Of a stretch of 64,000 nt of DNA, positions 27,003 to 36,465 are shown in pieces; the stretch's first letter is position 1; every line of letters begins with the position of its first letter. This DNA is from Acinetobacter gerneri DSM 14967 = CIP 107464 = MTCC 9824 (GTDB lineage Bacteria; Pseudomonadota; Gammaproteobacteria; Pseudomonadales; Moraxellaceae). Location: assembly GCF_000368565.1 (NCBI RefSeq), contig NZ_KB849542.1, forward strand, positions 274,581 through 338,580, read 5' to 3'. The position numbers and the translations under genes are program-made. The notes below the pieces were generated by a model. The model was given only the letters and a program-made list of their open reading frames with translations, was not told where the DNA came from and did no database searches.

Positions 27003-29249
27003 GTGAGAAATTCTTTATTGTCAAAAAAATTAAAGAACTCTGAAACTCGGATTTTAATCATTGATGATAATCAAATAAGATATAACCAAATCATAGATAT
27101 ATTAAGCGCAGAAAAGCATGCAGTTCATGCAATTTTATTGGATGATTTAAAGAATTTTGAAAAACAATTAAATACCACTTGGGATGTGATCATATTTGGT
27201 CGAGCTTATGATTTAAAATATGATCAAACCATTTCTTTAGTACAAAATTCTGCCGAATTTAATGTTCCCATTTTACTCCTTAAACCCGACAATTATTATA
27301 AAGAACAATATCAGTCTTATATCAATAAAGGCATTTACGATATTATCAATTTAGAATATCCAGATCGTGTATATATTTCATTTATTCGTGCTTTTACTTA
27401 TAGCCGTGCCATGCAAACACAAAAGCATCTTATGCATGAATTAGGGCATATACAAGAACAAAATGAAGAACGCATTGCTACCGAACGTATTGCGATTGCA
27501 ACCTTAGAAGAAGGAATCCACGTTCATGCCAATGATGAGTATTTACAATTATTTGGGTTAAAAACACTAGATGAGTTGATTGGTTTACCGATACTCGACA
27601 TTTTAAAACCAGATGACATCATTGATTTTAAAAAGAGATTTAAAAAAATTACTCAAGGTCAATTTGAACTTGGGAAATTTTCCATTCAATCCCATCACCC
27701 TCGCATTGCAGCATTTAATCCATTAAAAATTGAGTTTTTACCTTCAACCCAAGAAGATGCTCTGCAACTCAGTATCGTAACTTCTACCCTATCAAATCAC
27801 ATTCAGACTGCGCATATAAACTCAAATCAGCATGATCCTTTACCTCTCAGTAAAAAACTGTACAACGCTCTAAATCATGCACCACACAAACTAAATGCCT
27901 TTGTGTTATTGAGTATTGCACATTATCCAGAAGAGTTGATGCAGCATAACTGGCAAATAGTGAAGGATTATTTTGCCAAAGCGCAACAATATCTCAAACA
28001 ACACATCCAACACCCACTTTTTCCTATTGATACTTTGCACACTGGTGTTTTAGTACAAGCTCAAAATCAGGAATTGATGCTATCTTATCTCTCGAGTTTA
28101 GCAACTTTGGATCAATTACATGTTTTAGAATTTGATGAATATCATTTTCCGATCAAATTTAAATTGGGTTATCAGTTAATTGATCAAGAACTGTTAAATG
28201 AAAATAATATTGGATCCTTTGAGATAGAACAATTAATCGAACAGGCATTTAACCAAGCCCTACCTCAAAACTCAGCATTATTGAGTACAAGCTCAATACA
28301 ACACTCTGAAGATTCAAGTGATTTTTCTAGTCGTTTTAATGAAAATAAAGTCGATAAACTAGATGAAAAGCAGCAACAAAACAGCCATGATCTACCTGCA
28401 ATTGAATATACGCCATCTAAAACGACTCAAGAACATCATTCATCAAACGAGATCAAGCAGAAATATGCACAATCCCCATCTTCGGCAGTCTTTCCTCAAA
28501 CTGATATTTTAACCACACTAAAACAGCAACTCAGCACGAAACAGTTTCAACTCAAATTTCAACAACTCTATGATAAGCAAGATAATTTTCCAATATATGA
28601 AGTCAATGCTGGATTTTATCTGGAGCAAAAATGGTGCGATCTCGATAAAATTGAAGAATTAAGGCGTGATCCACTATTATCTATTGAGATTGACCGTTGG
28701 ATTTTGCTTGAAGCCAGCAAACAACTACATAATTTTATTACTCAGTATCCAAACGCTATCTTGCTAATACCGCTCAATCCCGAAATTTTATTTAATGATC
28801 AGCAGTTTTTTAGTTTTATCTCACAAATTTTGCAAAACTTTAAACATTGCCCAGAAATTCCGTTGATTTTGCAAATTGATTTTATAAAGACAAAGCATTT
28901 ACTCGATAAACTTTCACCTTCACTTCGTGCCTTGAAACAATTGGGGCTAAAAACCTCAATGAAAAACATAGCGGTCAATGCTGAGTTCGAAAATTTACTG
29001 CAGTTTTTAGATCTTGATTTTATCAAACTCAATGCAAAAAGCAGTCAAATGCTGAATGATGAACATCAGCAAAAGATTTTACAGACGCAAGTATTAAAAA
29101 TACTAGATTGGAAAAAATTAAGTATTATTTTGTCTGAATTGAATGATATGAATCTGTTTGCCAATGCTTGGAATATCGAGGCTCGTTATCTACAAGGGGA
29201 TTATTTCCAGAAAAAACTTGACCATCTCACCGATGTTCAAGATCAATAA
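27003..29249 (+). CDS. FimX-like protein: degenerate REC, PAS, degenerate GGDEF and EAL
   Basis: The product is 748 residues. GTG start at 27003, immediately after the previous stop, behind GGGG. Order of parts: a receiver fold (residues ~15-125, 'RILIIDDNQIRYNQII') in which the phosphoacceptor position reads 'WDVIIFGRAYD' without the usual Asp; a PAS-like domain (~150-270, 'LFGLKTLDELIGLPILDIL'); a GGDEF-like fold without GGDEF residues (~280-395); a Ser/Gln-rich linker (~410-500); and an EAL-like barrel (~505-740) where EAL is replaced by 'YEVNAGFYLEQ', ending 'EARYLQGDYFQ'. This layout matches Pseudomonas FimX, a non-enzymatic c-di-GMP receptor controlling type IV pili. Neither cyclase nor phosphodiesterase activity is expected. 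Confidence 0.75.
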   Translation: MRNSLLSKKLKNSETRILIIDDNQIRYNQIIDILSAEKHAVHAILLDDLKNFEKQLNTTWDVIIFGRAYDLKYDQTISLVQNSAEFNVPILLLKPDNYYKEQYQSYINKGIYDIINLEYPDRVYISFIRAFTYSRAMQTQKHLMHELGHIQEQNEERIATERIAIATLEEGIHVHANDEYLQLFGLKTLDELIGLPILDILKPDDIIDFKKRFKKITQGQFELGKFSIQSHHPRIAAFNPLKIEFLPSTQEDALQLSIVTSTLSNHIQTAHINSNQHDPLPLSKKLYNALNHAPHKLNAFVLLSIAHYPEELMQHNWQIVKDYFAKAQQYLKQHIQHPLFPIDTLHTGVLVQAQNQELMLSYLSSLATLDQLHVLEFDEYHFPIKFKLGYQLIDQELLNENNIGSFEIEQLIEQAFNQALPQNSALLSTSSIQHSEDSSDFSSRFNENKVDKLDEKQQQNSHDLPAIEYTPSKTTQEHHSSNEIKQKYAQSPSSAVFPQTDILTTLKQQLSTKQFQLKFQQLYDKQDNFPIYEVNAGFYLEQKWCDLDKIEELRRDPLLSIEIDRWILLEASKQLHNFITQYPNAILLIPLNPEILFNDQQFFSFISQILQNFKHCPEIPLILQIDFIKTKHLLDKLSPSLRALKQLGLKTSMKNIAVNAEFENLLQFLDLDFIKLNAKSSQMLNDEHQQKILQTQVLKILDWKKLSIILSELNDMNLFANAWNIEARYLQGDYFQKKLDHLTDVQDQ

Positions 29250-29276
29250 TCTCTACAAGTATGAAAACACACAAAT

Positions 29277-29306
29277 AAAAAAAACGGGCATAAAGCCCGT
29301 TTTTTC
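29277..29306. terminator. Bidirectional terminator between the FimX-like gene and rpmE
   Basis: ACGGGC/GCCCGT stem with a 5-nt loop, an A-run on the left and a T-run on the right, between convergent genes. Confidence 0.88.
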
Positions 29307-29317
29307 GTATTGCGATA

Positions 29318-29542
29318 TTAACGTTTGATAGAACGTGACATACCTGCAAAACGTTGTTTGAATTTGTCGATACGACCACCAGTATCTACATTTTTTTGTT
29401 TACCAGTATAGAATGGGTGGCAAGCTGAACATACGTCAAGATAAAGAGTGTCTTTACCGATCGCAGAACGAGTTTCGATTACGTTACCGCATGAACATGT
29501 AGCAACTAATTTTTCATATTTTGGGTGAATATCGGCGCGCAT
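29318..29542 (-). CDS. rpmE: 50S ribosomal protein L31
   Basis: The product is 74 residues. '[19 protein letters not shown]' and '[15 protein letters not shown]' supply the CxC and CxxC zinc ligands of the C+ form of L31, ending '[10 protein letters not shown]'. Part of the large ribosomal subunit. Because it keeps the zinc motif it is the zinc-replete version; no C- paralogue lies in this window. Confidence 0.97.
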   Translation of the reverse strand: MRADIHPKYEKLVATCSCGNVIETRSAIGKDTLYLDVCSACHPFYTGKQKNVDTGGRIDKFKQRFAGMSRSIKR

Positions 29543-29699
29543 CGTCGATTACTCCTAAGTTAAGAAAGGTTTTGCCATCATCGCAATTGATCACTCTCAA
29601 ATGAGGAACGCAGATTTGTAAAAAATCGCAGATCAACACGACAACAGACCATTTCTTTTGGCCCACCGAGACTCTAGGTCAGAGCTAAGCACAACAAGT

Positions 29700-29717
29700 G
29701 GGGACATTATACTCCCC
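29700..29717 (-). promoter_or_regulatory. Candidate rpmE promoter within an inverted repeat
   Basis: On the minus strand TATAAT lies at the centre of GGGGA-N8-TCCCC. The -10 is consensus but no clear -35 is seen. The palindrome could be an operator or merely chance; it also sits 30 bp from the end of the SBF-like gene upstream. Confidence 0.35.
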
Positions 29718-29747
29718 TTTTTTAGTTTTTGCGAGTGATTCGCGCAG

Positions 29748-30749
29748 CTATTCTGTGATTGTTTCTGAATCGAGCTCTGTTTCTTTGTCATTTTGTCTTG
29801 CCCAATGATTGGCAATCACACCACAAACCATAAGCTGGATCTGATGGAAAACCATGATAGGCAAAACGATCATACCAAGCGGCTGACCTGCAAATAAAAT
29901 TTGCGCCATAGGTACACCACTCGCCAAGGTTTTCTTAGAGCCACAGAAGAAAATCGCAATCTGGTCAAGACGATTAAAACCGAGCCAAACGGGTACATAG
30001 TATGCCAATAACATGATAATCGTGAGCAATACTGAGCATGCCAAAACCAAATAGAACATGGTTAATGCACTGACCTGATGCCACAATCCTGCAACCACCG
30101 CACTACTAAAAGCACCATAGACCACCATCAAAATCGTGCCTTGGTCGAAACATTTAACGATACTTGGTACTTTTTGCATCCATGGGAAAACTAATGGACG
30201 TAATAACTGACCTGCGATAAATGGAATCAATAACAACAATGCGATTTCGATAATTGATGAAGTCGGATCATAATCATGTTTTGCCTGCCCGAAAATGAAC
30301 AGGCTCACCATCACTGGGGTAATGAACATCCCGATCAAGTTTGAAAATGAAGCACTACATACTGCCGCTGCCACATTGCCTTTCGCAACCGATGTAAAAG
30401 CAATCGATGACTGGACTGTAGAGGGCAAGAAGCACATAAACAAAAAGCCCCAATACATTTCCTGACCTAGCAATGGCAATAAGAATGGCTTCGCCATAAA
30501 CCCTAAGATTGGAAATACGATAAATGTAAAAGCAAAGACGACGGCATGTAAACGCCAGTGTAATATTCCTTGTACAATGGCTTCGCGAGAAAGTTTCGCA
30601 CCATGCAAGAAGAATAAAATGGCGATGGCGACATTGATAATCACGCCAAATATATGTGCTGCAGACCCTGAAACTGGCAATATTGTCGCCAATACTACCA
30701 TCAGGATAAGCAGTATGGTAAAACGATCCAGTGCTAATAATTTCAACAT
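29748..30749 (-). CDS. SBF-like (bile acid:sodium symporter superfamily) transporter, YfeH type
   Basis: The product is 333 residues with nine or ten hydrophobic helices. 'NVAIAILFFLHGAKLSREAI', 'FMCFLPSTVQSSIAFTSVAKGN' and 'FCGSKKTLASGVPMAQILF' are the conserved stretches of the YfeH/SBF-like family (two crossing helices with polar substrate/sodium sites). Substrate unknown; organic anions are typical of the superfamily. AGGA precedes the ATG. A structured sequence with a terminator-like end lies in its leader region. Confidence 0.88.
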   Translation of the reverse strand: MLKLLALDRFTILLILMVVLATILPVSGSAAHIFGVIINVAIAILFFLHGAKLSREAIVQGILHWRLHAVVFAFTFIVFPILGFMAKPFLLPLLGQEMYWGFLFMCFLPSTVQSSIAFTSVAKGNVAAAVCSASFSNLIGMFITPVMVSLFIFGQAKHDYDPTSSIIEIALLLLIPFIAGQLLRPLVFPWMQKVPSIVKCFDQGTILMVVYGAFSSAVVAGLWHQVSALTMFYLVLACSVLLTIIMLLAYYVPVWLGFNRLDQIAIFFCGSKKTLASGVPMAQILFAGQPLGMIVLPIMVFHQIQLMVCGVIANHWARQNDKETELDSETITE

Positions 30750-30783
30750 AACTACATCCTGTAATTTTTATAGATATAAAAAA

Positions 30784-30858
30784 CCCAGTAAGATTGCATG
30801 CTTAAAAATAATTTAAACATCGCTAATTTACCAAGAGGTAAACTATGATCTTACTGGG
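30784..30858 (-). terminator. Structured element upstream of the SBF-like gene
   Basis: Perfect 11-bp inverted repeat CCCAGTAAGAT/ATCTTACTGGG (30784-30794 with 30848-30858). The loop contains a second hairpin TTTACC-AAGA-GGTAAA (30827-30842). On the minus strand the outer stem is followed by six T. It may be a branched terminator for gloA or an attenuator/regulatory RNA in the leader of the transporter gene. Confidence 0.55.
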
Positions 30859-30924
30859 CTTTTGCTGTTTAGCCAATTTTCAAGTCATATATTCGCTATT
30901 TCCTGAGAATATATTCCTTTAAAA

Positions 30925-31326
30925 TCAGTTATTACGAGCATTTTCATCTTGTTGAATTAATTCAATTTTGTAGCCATCTGGGTCTTCAACAAAGGCAATC
31001 ACGGTAACACCACCTTTCATCGGACCTGCTTCACGTACCACATTTCCACCGCGAGCTTTGATTTCGTCACATGCTTTATAAGCATCTTCAACGCTAATTG
31101 CGATATGACCATAAGCATTGCCTAGATCATATTTATCCGTATCCCAATTGTGGGTCAATTCAAGCACTGTCGTATTTTCTTCGTCGCCATAACCGACAAA
31201 TGCTAATGTAAAACGCCCTTCTTCATAATCACGTTTACGTAGCAAAGTCATACCGAGTACTTCAGTATAGAACGCCAAAGAGCGCTCTAAATTGCCTACT
31301 CGTAACATGGTATGTAACATGCGCAT
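30925..31326 (-). CDS. gloA: Lactoylglutathione lyase (glyoxalase I)
   Basis: The product is 133 residues from the ATG at 31326 with GGAG seven bases upstream; an ORF start seven codons further out has no support. Isomerises the methylglyoxal-glutathione hemithioacetal. Metal ligands are visible: His in '[10 protein letters not shown]', Glu in '[10 protein letters not shown]', His in 'AYGHIAISV' and Glu in 'GYKIELIQQ'. The sequence '[16 protein letters not shown]' is the family core. The length fits the short nickel-type bacterial enzymes. The AmpG-like gene ends 37 bp upstream on the same strand. Confidence 0.96.
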   Translation of the reverse strand: MRMLHTMLRVGNLERSLAFYTEVLGMTLLRKRDYEEGRFTLAFVGYGDEENTTVLELTHNWDTDKYDLGNAYGHIAISVEDAYKACDEIKARGGNVVREAGPMKGGVTVIAFVEDPDGYKIELIQQDENARNN

Positions 31327-31362
31327 ATATTTTCTCCAAATATTCAATCATGTAAGTCAAGA

Positions 31363-33546
31363 TTATTCCTCGGTTGAGGCTCCAGTATTGACTTGTTGTT
31401 CATGCTTTTTCAATAATTTCGCAACCCAAACCACCAAGATTAAAATCGGAATGCCGATCAAACTGGTAATAATAAAGAAATCTGGATATCCCACTTTGGT
31501 GACTATAGTACCCGAATAGCCCCCAATAATCTTCGGTGTCAAAGTCATCAATGAACTAAAAATAGCATATTGAACGGCTGTAAAAGAGACGCTGGTTAAA
31601 CTTGATAAAAATGCAATAAATGCTGCACCAGCCAAACCAGAAGCCATATTATCCAAAATAATCGCCAAATATAGCCAAATCTTGCTATATGGTTTAATGA
31701 CTTTTCCTTTAATTTCCACTGTATCCGAAGGTGTATTTTGCAGTACTTTTATCGGTTGTATATCAACATCTAGTGTCGATTTATGTTGAGTTGTTTCATA
31801 ACTTTTTGATGCAAGCACAGCCTCATGAGCACCGATAAAATTGGCTTTGGCTACCAGATTTTTGCTCGGTGATTGCAACATTTTTTTAGCATCAATCACA
31901 GCTGTAAATTGATCATCACCGTCAAGTTTTCCTGCATATTCCTGACCATCTAAACTGATTATAAATGGCTTCTCAGCATTTAAAGTTTTGCGGTCGATAT
32001 TGGAAAATTGCCCTTTTACCACGATGCTTTGCGTCGCTTCAGTCGGCGAAATGGCATTATCACTGGTCACTGGAAATAATAAAATCTGTGAGTTGGCTTG
32101 CTGTTTCATATAAGGCAAACTTAAAGCAACGGCCTCTTTTAGATTTTGATATTGAGTTTTAACCGTCACATGATCTGCATTTTGCAGAACTTGATTTGGA
32201 ACTTTTACTGACCAATACCCTGCCTCATCAGCATGAGCCTGATAGCTTTGCTGCCCAATTTGAACTTTGACAGGAGACAGTTCAGTACCAGATTTGACTA
32301 AACCAATAAACATCAAATTGGTTGCACTTGCCAAAACTGCACCGACAAACATCAACTTCATGATGTTCATACGCTGTGCCAAAAGCCCACCTAAGAAACC
32401 ACCAAGTAAACTAAAAATCACCCCATAGATTTTTACAGCTTCAGCAATTTGCTCTTTGGTAAAGTTTAAGTCCTGATAGAAAACATTGGAAATAACGCCT
32501 GAAACGATATCTGAAATACGATAAAAACCGATCAATAACAACAAAACCAAAGCCAATTTCACGCCATAACGCTGGAAAAAGTCTTTGATCGGTTCAACCC
32601 AAGTTTCATAGGCCATTTGCTGATTGACTACGCCTAAACGAATCAACACATAAGCCACAAATACAGCTGCTGCTCCAGAACCTATAAAGCGAATCGCTTC
32701 CATTAAAAACTGTAGAAAAGTATCTTGAATATTCAACGCTTTTTTCAAGAATTGAACAAGGTTATCACCGAAAATATAGCAAACAACAAAACTCAAAACA
32801 GCAATAAAAAAGACAAAGACCAAACGATAATAATCAAGACGAGCATATTCTTTATGCACACGCTCTACTTTAGGTTCGCGGATGACTAAAGTGGTAATGA
32901 TCCCGACCAACATGACCGCAGCCATTGCCAGATAAGTCATTTTCCATGCGCTATAAATGTAGTTCCCTTTTGCTGTCCCAAGCGAAGCTGCTAAAAATAG
33001 TGCACCTGCTCCAGCAATGATCATCCCTATGCGATAACCTGCATTATAGGTTGAAGCAAGAACCGTCTGCATTTGAGTTTCAGCCAATTCGATACGATAA
33101 GCATCAATCACGATATCTTGTGTCGCAGCTGAAAAACCCAACAATACAGCGCCAACCGCCATCTGGATCAAATAACTCTTACCCAAAGATGGATCAGAAA
33201 ATGCCATGATACAAATGGCACAAATAATCAAACACTGTGCGATTAAAAGCCACGCACGACGACGACCTAATGTTTTGGTCAAAAATGGCACAGGCAATTC
33301 ATCAATCAACGGTGCCCAAACAAATTTAAAAGAATAACCAAGTGCGGCCCAGCTAAAAAAAGTCACCGCACTTTTATCAATACCTGCCTCACCAAGCCAT
33401 AAAGATAGACTTGAAAATATCAATAAAATGGGAATACCCGCTGAGAATCCCAAAAACAACATGATTAAAGCACGGCGATCTAGAAAAGCCATAAAGGCAT
33501 TTTTCCAACCCGAAGTTTGTGTTGTCATTGCGTTATTATTTTCCAC
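31363..33546 (-). CDS. ampG: AmpG-like muropeptide permease with inserted soluble domain
   Basis: The product is 727 residues (GTG at 33546; an ATG at 33528 would remove six). The N-terminal half is a clear AmpG-type MFS permease: 'RRALIMLFLGFSAGIPILLI', 'FSWAALGYSFKFVWAPLIDE', 'LGRRRAWLLIAQ' and 'AATQDIVIDAYRIE'. These import anhydromuropeptides for peptidoglycan recycling. Residues about 420-615 are hydrophilic and beta-like ('DEAGYWSVKVPNQVLQNADH', 'IVVKGQFSNIDRKTL'), between the last helix pairs, and the polypeptide returns to the membrane for the final helices. E. coli AmpG has 491 residues, so this is a ~200-residue insertion, probably periplasmic. Confidence 0.88.
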   Translation of the reverse strand: MENNNAMTTQTSGWKNAFMAFLDRRALIMLFLGFSAGIPILLIFSSLSLWLGEAGIDKSAVTFFSWAALGYSFKFVWAPLIDELPVPFLTKTLGRRRAWLLIAQCLIICAICIMAFSDPSLGKSYLIQMAVGAVLLGFSAATQDIVIDAYRIELAETQMQTVLASTYNAGYRIGMIIAGAGALFLAASLGTAKGNYIYSAWKMTYLAMAAVMLVGIITTLVIREPKVERVHKEYARLDYYRLVFVFFIAVLSFVVCYIFGDNLVQFLKKALNIQDTFLQFLMEAIRFIGSGAAAVFVAYVLIRLGVVNQQMAYETWVEPIKDFFQRYGVKLALVLLLLIGFYRISDIVSGVISNVFYQDLNFTKEQIAEAVKIYGVIFSLLGGFLGGLLAQRMNIMKLMFVGAVLASATNLMFIGLVKSGTELSPVKVQIGQQSYQAHADEAGYWSVKVPNQVLQNADHVTVKTQYQNLKEAVALSLPYMKQQANSQILLFPVTSDNAISPTEATQSIVVKGQFSNIDRKTLNAEKPFIISLDGQEYAGKLDGDDQFTAVIDAKKMLQSPSKNLVAKANFIGAHEAVLASKSYETTQHKSTLDVDIQPIKVLQNTPSDTVEIKGKVIKPYSKIWLYLAIILDNMASGLAGAAFIAFLSSLTSVSFTAVQYAIFSSLMTLTPKIIGGYSGTIVTKVGYPDFFIITSLIGIPILILVVWVAKLLKKHEQQVNTGASTEE

Positions 33547-33710
33547 GAACCTAAATTGGCTTATTCAACCGCTTAATGCGATTAGATTCAATGTTTTTTA
33601 TGAAACTACTGCATGATTTTTGCGTATATTTACTACAACTGAGCTTGAAATTTCCTGCCAAACCTGTATACCTTAAGTTTTCAACTTAATTTTAGTTTTG
33701 GATTTCACCT

Positions 33711-36359
33711 GTGACCCAAAAACACGATCAAATGAACACAAGCGCTATTTCTACCACCACTACAACAAATGAACTTTTAAATACTGAAAATTCTTATCCA
33801 TCCGTGTTCGATCAGCCTCAAATTCAAAATACTTTGAGTAAAACCAAGCTTAATCCAGAACAGTTAACCCATATTCCAAATAAGGCGAACATTCCAACAT
33901 CAACCAAGAGAATTAAGCCACTCAACAACTTTCTGGGTCAAGATCGTGCACGCGCTTCGGTGGAAGCGGGTATCGCCTTGCCATATTCTGGCTACAATAT
34001 TTTTGCAGTCGGTACAGCAGGTTTGGGCAAACGCACCATGATCAAGCGTTTGCTACAACAACATGCGAAAACAATGCCGACACCAGAAGACTGGGTCTAC
34101 GTCAATAATTTTAAAAATGCACGTAATCCACTCGCCTTACGCTTTTCTGCGGGACAAGGTTCAAAATTTCAGAACTTATTGCATCAAACATGGCAAACAA
34201 TCCTCAAACAACTTGATCGTCGTTTTAGTGCAGAAACGTATCACAATCAAATCGAACGTATTCGCCAGATCACAGGCAATGAACAACAACATGCTCTGGT
34301 TGAACTCACCAAAGAAGGTGAAGAGCTTGGTTTAAAATTGGTTAATCGCAATGATGAACATTGTTTTGTGCCGACGATTATTATTGATAATCAAGCCCAA
34401 GAAATGCATCAGGAAGAAATCAATGCTTTAAGCAGTAAAGAACGTGCTGAGATCGCATCAAATATCCGTTATATGGATAAAAAACTTGAGCGTCTGGGTT
34501 TACAACTGGGTGATCTAGAAGATGATGCCCGTGATCAAGTTTCTGAACTGAATCGTGATATTGCCAAACAAGTTGTCATTCCACGTATGGATTTGATTGC
34601 CAGCAAATTTGAACATGTAGATGATCTTGAACAATATTTAAAGTTGTATGCTGAAGATATTATCAATAATGTTGAGTTGATTTTAGAGCAAGACGATGAT
34701 GATACTTCAACAGCGAGTTTCAATAAAATCCCTGCACGTTATCAAGCCAATGTTGTGGTAAGTAATAAACCGAATACTGGCGCACCCGTTATTTTTGAGG
34801 ATTTCCCAACGCACTACAACTTGCTCGGTCATGTTGAGCAATTGACACAAATGGGAACCATCACTACAGATTTCACCTTAATTCGTCCAGGATCATTGCA
34901 CCGTGCTAATGGCGGTTTTTTACTGCTTGAAGCTGAACAGCTTCTTGAGCAGCCTTATGCATGGCAAGGTCTAAAACGTGCTTTAAAATCTGGTCAATTA
35001 AAACTTTCTTCTTTAGAACACATGCTGACCTTAACGGGTAGTATTTCTATCGAGCCTGCCCCAATTCCACTGGATTTAAAAGTGGTGTTATTGGCAGAAC
35101 CTGAAATCTATTATGAAATACTTGAAGTCGAGCCTGAGCTTGGCAGTGTCTTTAAAATACGTGCTGATTTTACCGACACATTGCAACGTAATGACGCAAA
35201 TGAACAAGCTTATATGCAACTCATTGCCGACTACGTACAACAAGATAAGTTATTACCATTTGATCGTACTGCCCTTGCTGCATTGTTGACTGATTCTAGT
35301 CGTCAAGCCGAAGATCAAAGCTCATTGTCTTTGCATGCCTCGACTTTGGGTGATTTAATTCGTGAAGCGCATCATCATGCCCTTCAGCAAGACCAAAAAA
35401 TAGTGACTGCTGAACATATCAATACAGCACTGAAACATCGCCAATATCGCTTAGGCTATTTACGTGAATTGTACTGGCAAGACCTTTCTCGTGGTACTCA
35501 GTTGATTGAAACCCGTGGACATCGCTTAGGTCAAATCAATGCATTGTCTGTGATTCAATATGCAGATGTAGAATTTGGCTTACCCTCACGTTTGACTGCT
35601 TCCGTATATCAAGGTGGTGGTGATATTTTAGATATCGAACGTAGTGTTGAACTTGGTGGTTCTCTACATGCTAAAGGCGTGTTATTGATGTCGAGTTTCT
35701 TAAAAGCACATTTTGGTCGTGAACAGATTTTACATTTTTCTGCCGCTTTGGCATTTGAACAAAGTTATGGTCAAGTCGATGGCGATAGTGCAACTGTAGC
35801 TGAACTTTCTGCATTGATTTCAGCGATTTGCCAACTACCTATTGATCAGTCTTGGGCGATTACAGGATCGATGAACCAGTTGGGTCAAGTACAACCTATT
35901 GGCGGTGTAAATTCTAAAATTGAAGGTTTCTTCGATGCTTGTAAACTTCAAGGATTTACTGGTAAACAAGGCGTCATCATTCCTCGTCAAAACATGCAAC
36001 ATTTGATGATTCGTCATGATGTGATTGAAGCGGTTGAAAATGGTCAGTTCCATATTCATGCTATTGATACGATTGATCAAGCTTTAGAAATTTTGATGGC
36101 ACGCCCAGTCGGTACTCTAGATAAAAAAGGTCGCTATAGCAAAGGTTCTATCTATGCCGCGGTCATGGAACAATTAGAGTATTGGCAAGCCATTGAAGAT
36201 GGAGAAGAAATTGAAGAAGAGCCAAAGAAAAAGAAAAAAAAGAAGAAAAAAGACAAAGACTCAAAAGATAAATCTTCAAAAGAGACAAACAAAAATGAGT
36301 CTGAAGAAGCTGAGGTCTCTGCTAAAGCGATGAAATCATTGAAAAGAATGAAAAAATAA
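33711..36359 (+). CDS. Lon-like ATP-dependent protease (S16 family, YcbZ/LonB-like)
   Basis: The product is 882 residues with a GTG start at 33711; an ATG seven codons later is possible. An N-terminal AAA region has 'AVGTAGLGKRTMIKRL' (Walker A near residue 100) and the central part is coiled-coil-rich. The second half shows 'FILLEAEQLLEQ'-like Walker B ('ANGGFLLLEAEQ') and the S16 protease domain: catalytic Ser in 'QVDGDSATVAEL' (about residue 692) and Lys in 'GGVNSKIEGFFDAC' (about 735). Lacks the N-terminal substrate domain of classical Lon. The last ~50 residues are Lys/Glu-rich with nine consecutive Lys, encoded by an A-rich tract. Confidence 0.92.
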   Translation: MTQKHDQMNTSAISTTTTTNELLNTENSYPSVFDQPQIQNTLSKTKLNPEQLTHIPNKANIPTSTKRIKPLNNFLGQDRARASVEAGIALPYSGYNIFAVGTAGLGKRTMIKRLLQQHAKTMPTPEDWVYVNNFKNARNPLALRFSAGQGSKFQNLLHQTWQTILKQLDRRFSAETYHNQIERIRQITGNEQQHALVELTKEGEELGLKLVNRNDEHCFVPTIIIDNQAQEMHQEEINALSSKERAEIASNIRYMDKKLERLGLQLGDLEDDARDQVSELNRDIAKQVVIPRMDLIASKFEHVDDLEQYLKLYAEDIINNVELILEQDDDDTSTASFNKIPARYQANVVVSNKPNTGAPVIFEDFPTHYNLLGHVEQLTQMGTITTDFTLIRPGSLHRANGGFLLLEAEQLLEQPYAWQGLKRALKSGQLKLSSLEHMLTLTGSISIEPAPIPLDLKVVLLAEPEIYYEILEVEPELGSVFKIRADFTDTLQRNDANEQAYMQLIADYVQQDKLLPFDRTALAALLTDSSRQAEDQSSLSLHASTLGDLIREAHHHALQQDQKIVTAEHINTALKHRQYRLGYLRELYWQDLSRGTQLIETRGHRLGQINALSVIQYADVEFGLPSRLTASVYQGGGDILDIERSVELGGSLHAKGVLLMSSFLKAHFGREQILHFSAALAFEQSYGQVDGDSATVAELSALISAICQLPIDQSWAITGSMNQLGQVQPIGGVNSKIEGFFDACKLQGFTGKQGVIIPRQNMQHLMIRHDVIEAVENGQFHIHAIDTIDQALEILMARPVGTLDKKGRYSKGSIYAAVMEQLEYWQAIEDGEEIEEEPKKKKKKKKKDKDSKDKSSKETNKNESEEAEVSAKAMKSLKRMKK

Positions 36360-36366
36360 TCCCAAT

Positions 36367-36399
36367 AACCTCCGAGCGGTCACGTTAGGAGGTTTTTTT
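36367..36399 (+). terminator. Terminator of the Lon-like gene
   Basis: AACCTCC/GGAGGTT stem with a 14-nt loop, then seven T. Confidence 0.8.
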
Positions 36400-36465
36400 A
36401 TTGTTTAATAAACACATATTGTCATTACATTATCTAAAGCTAAAATTTTAATTATTTTATTTAAA

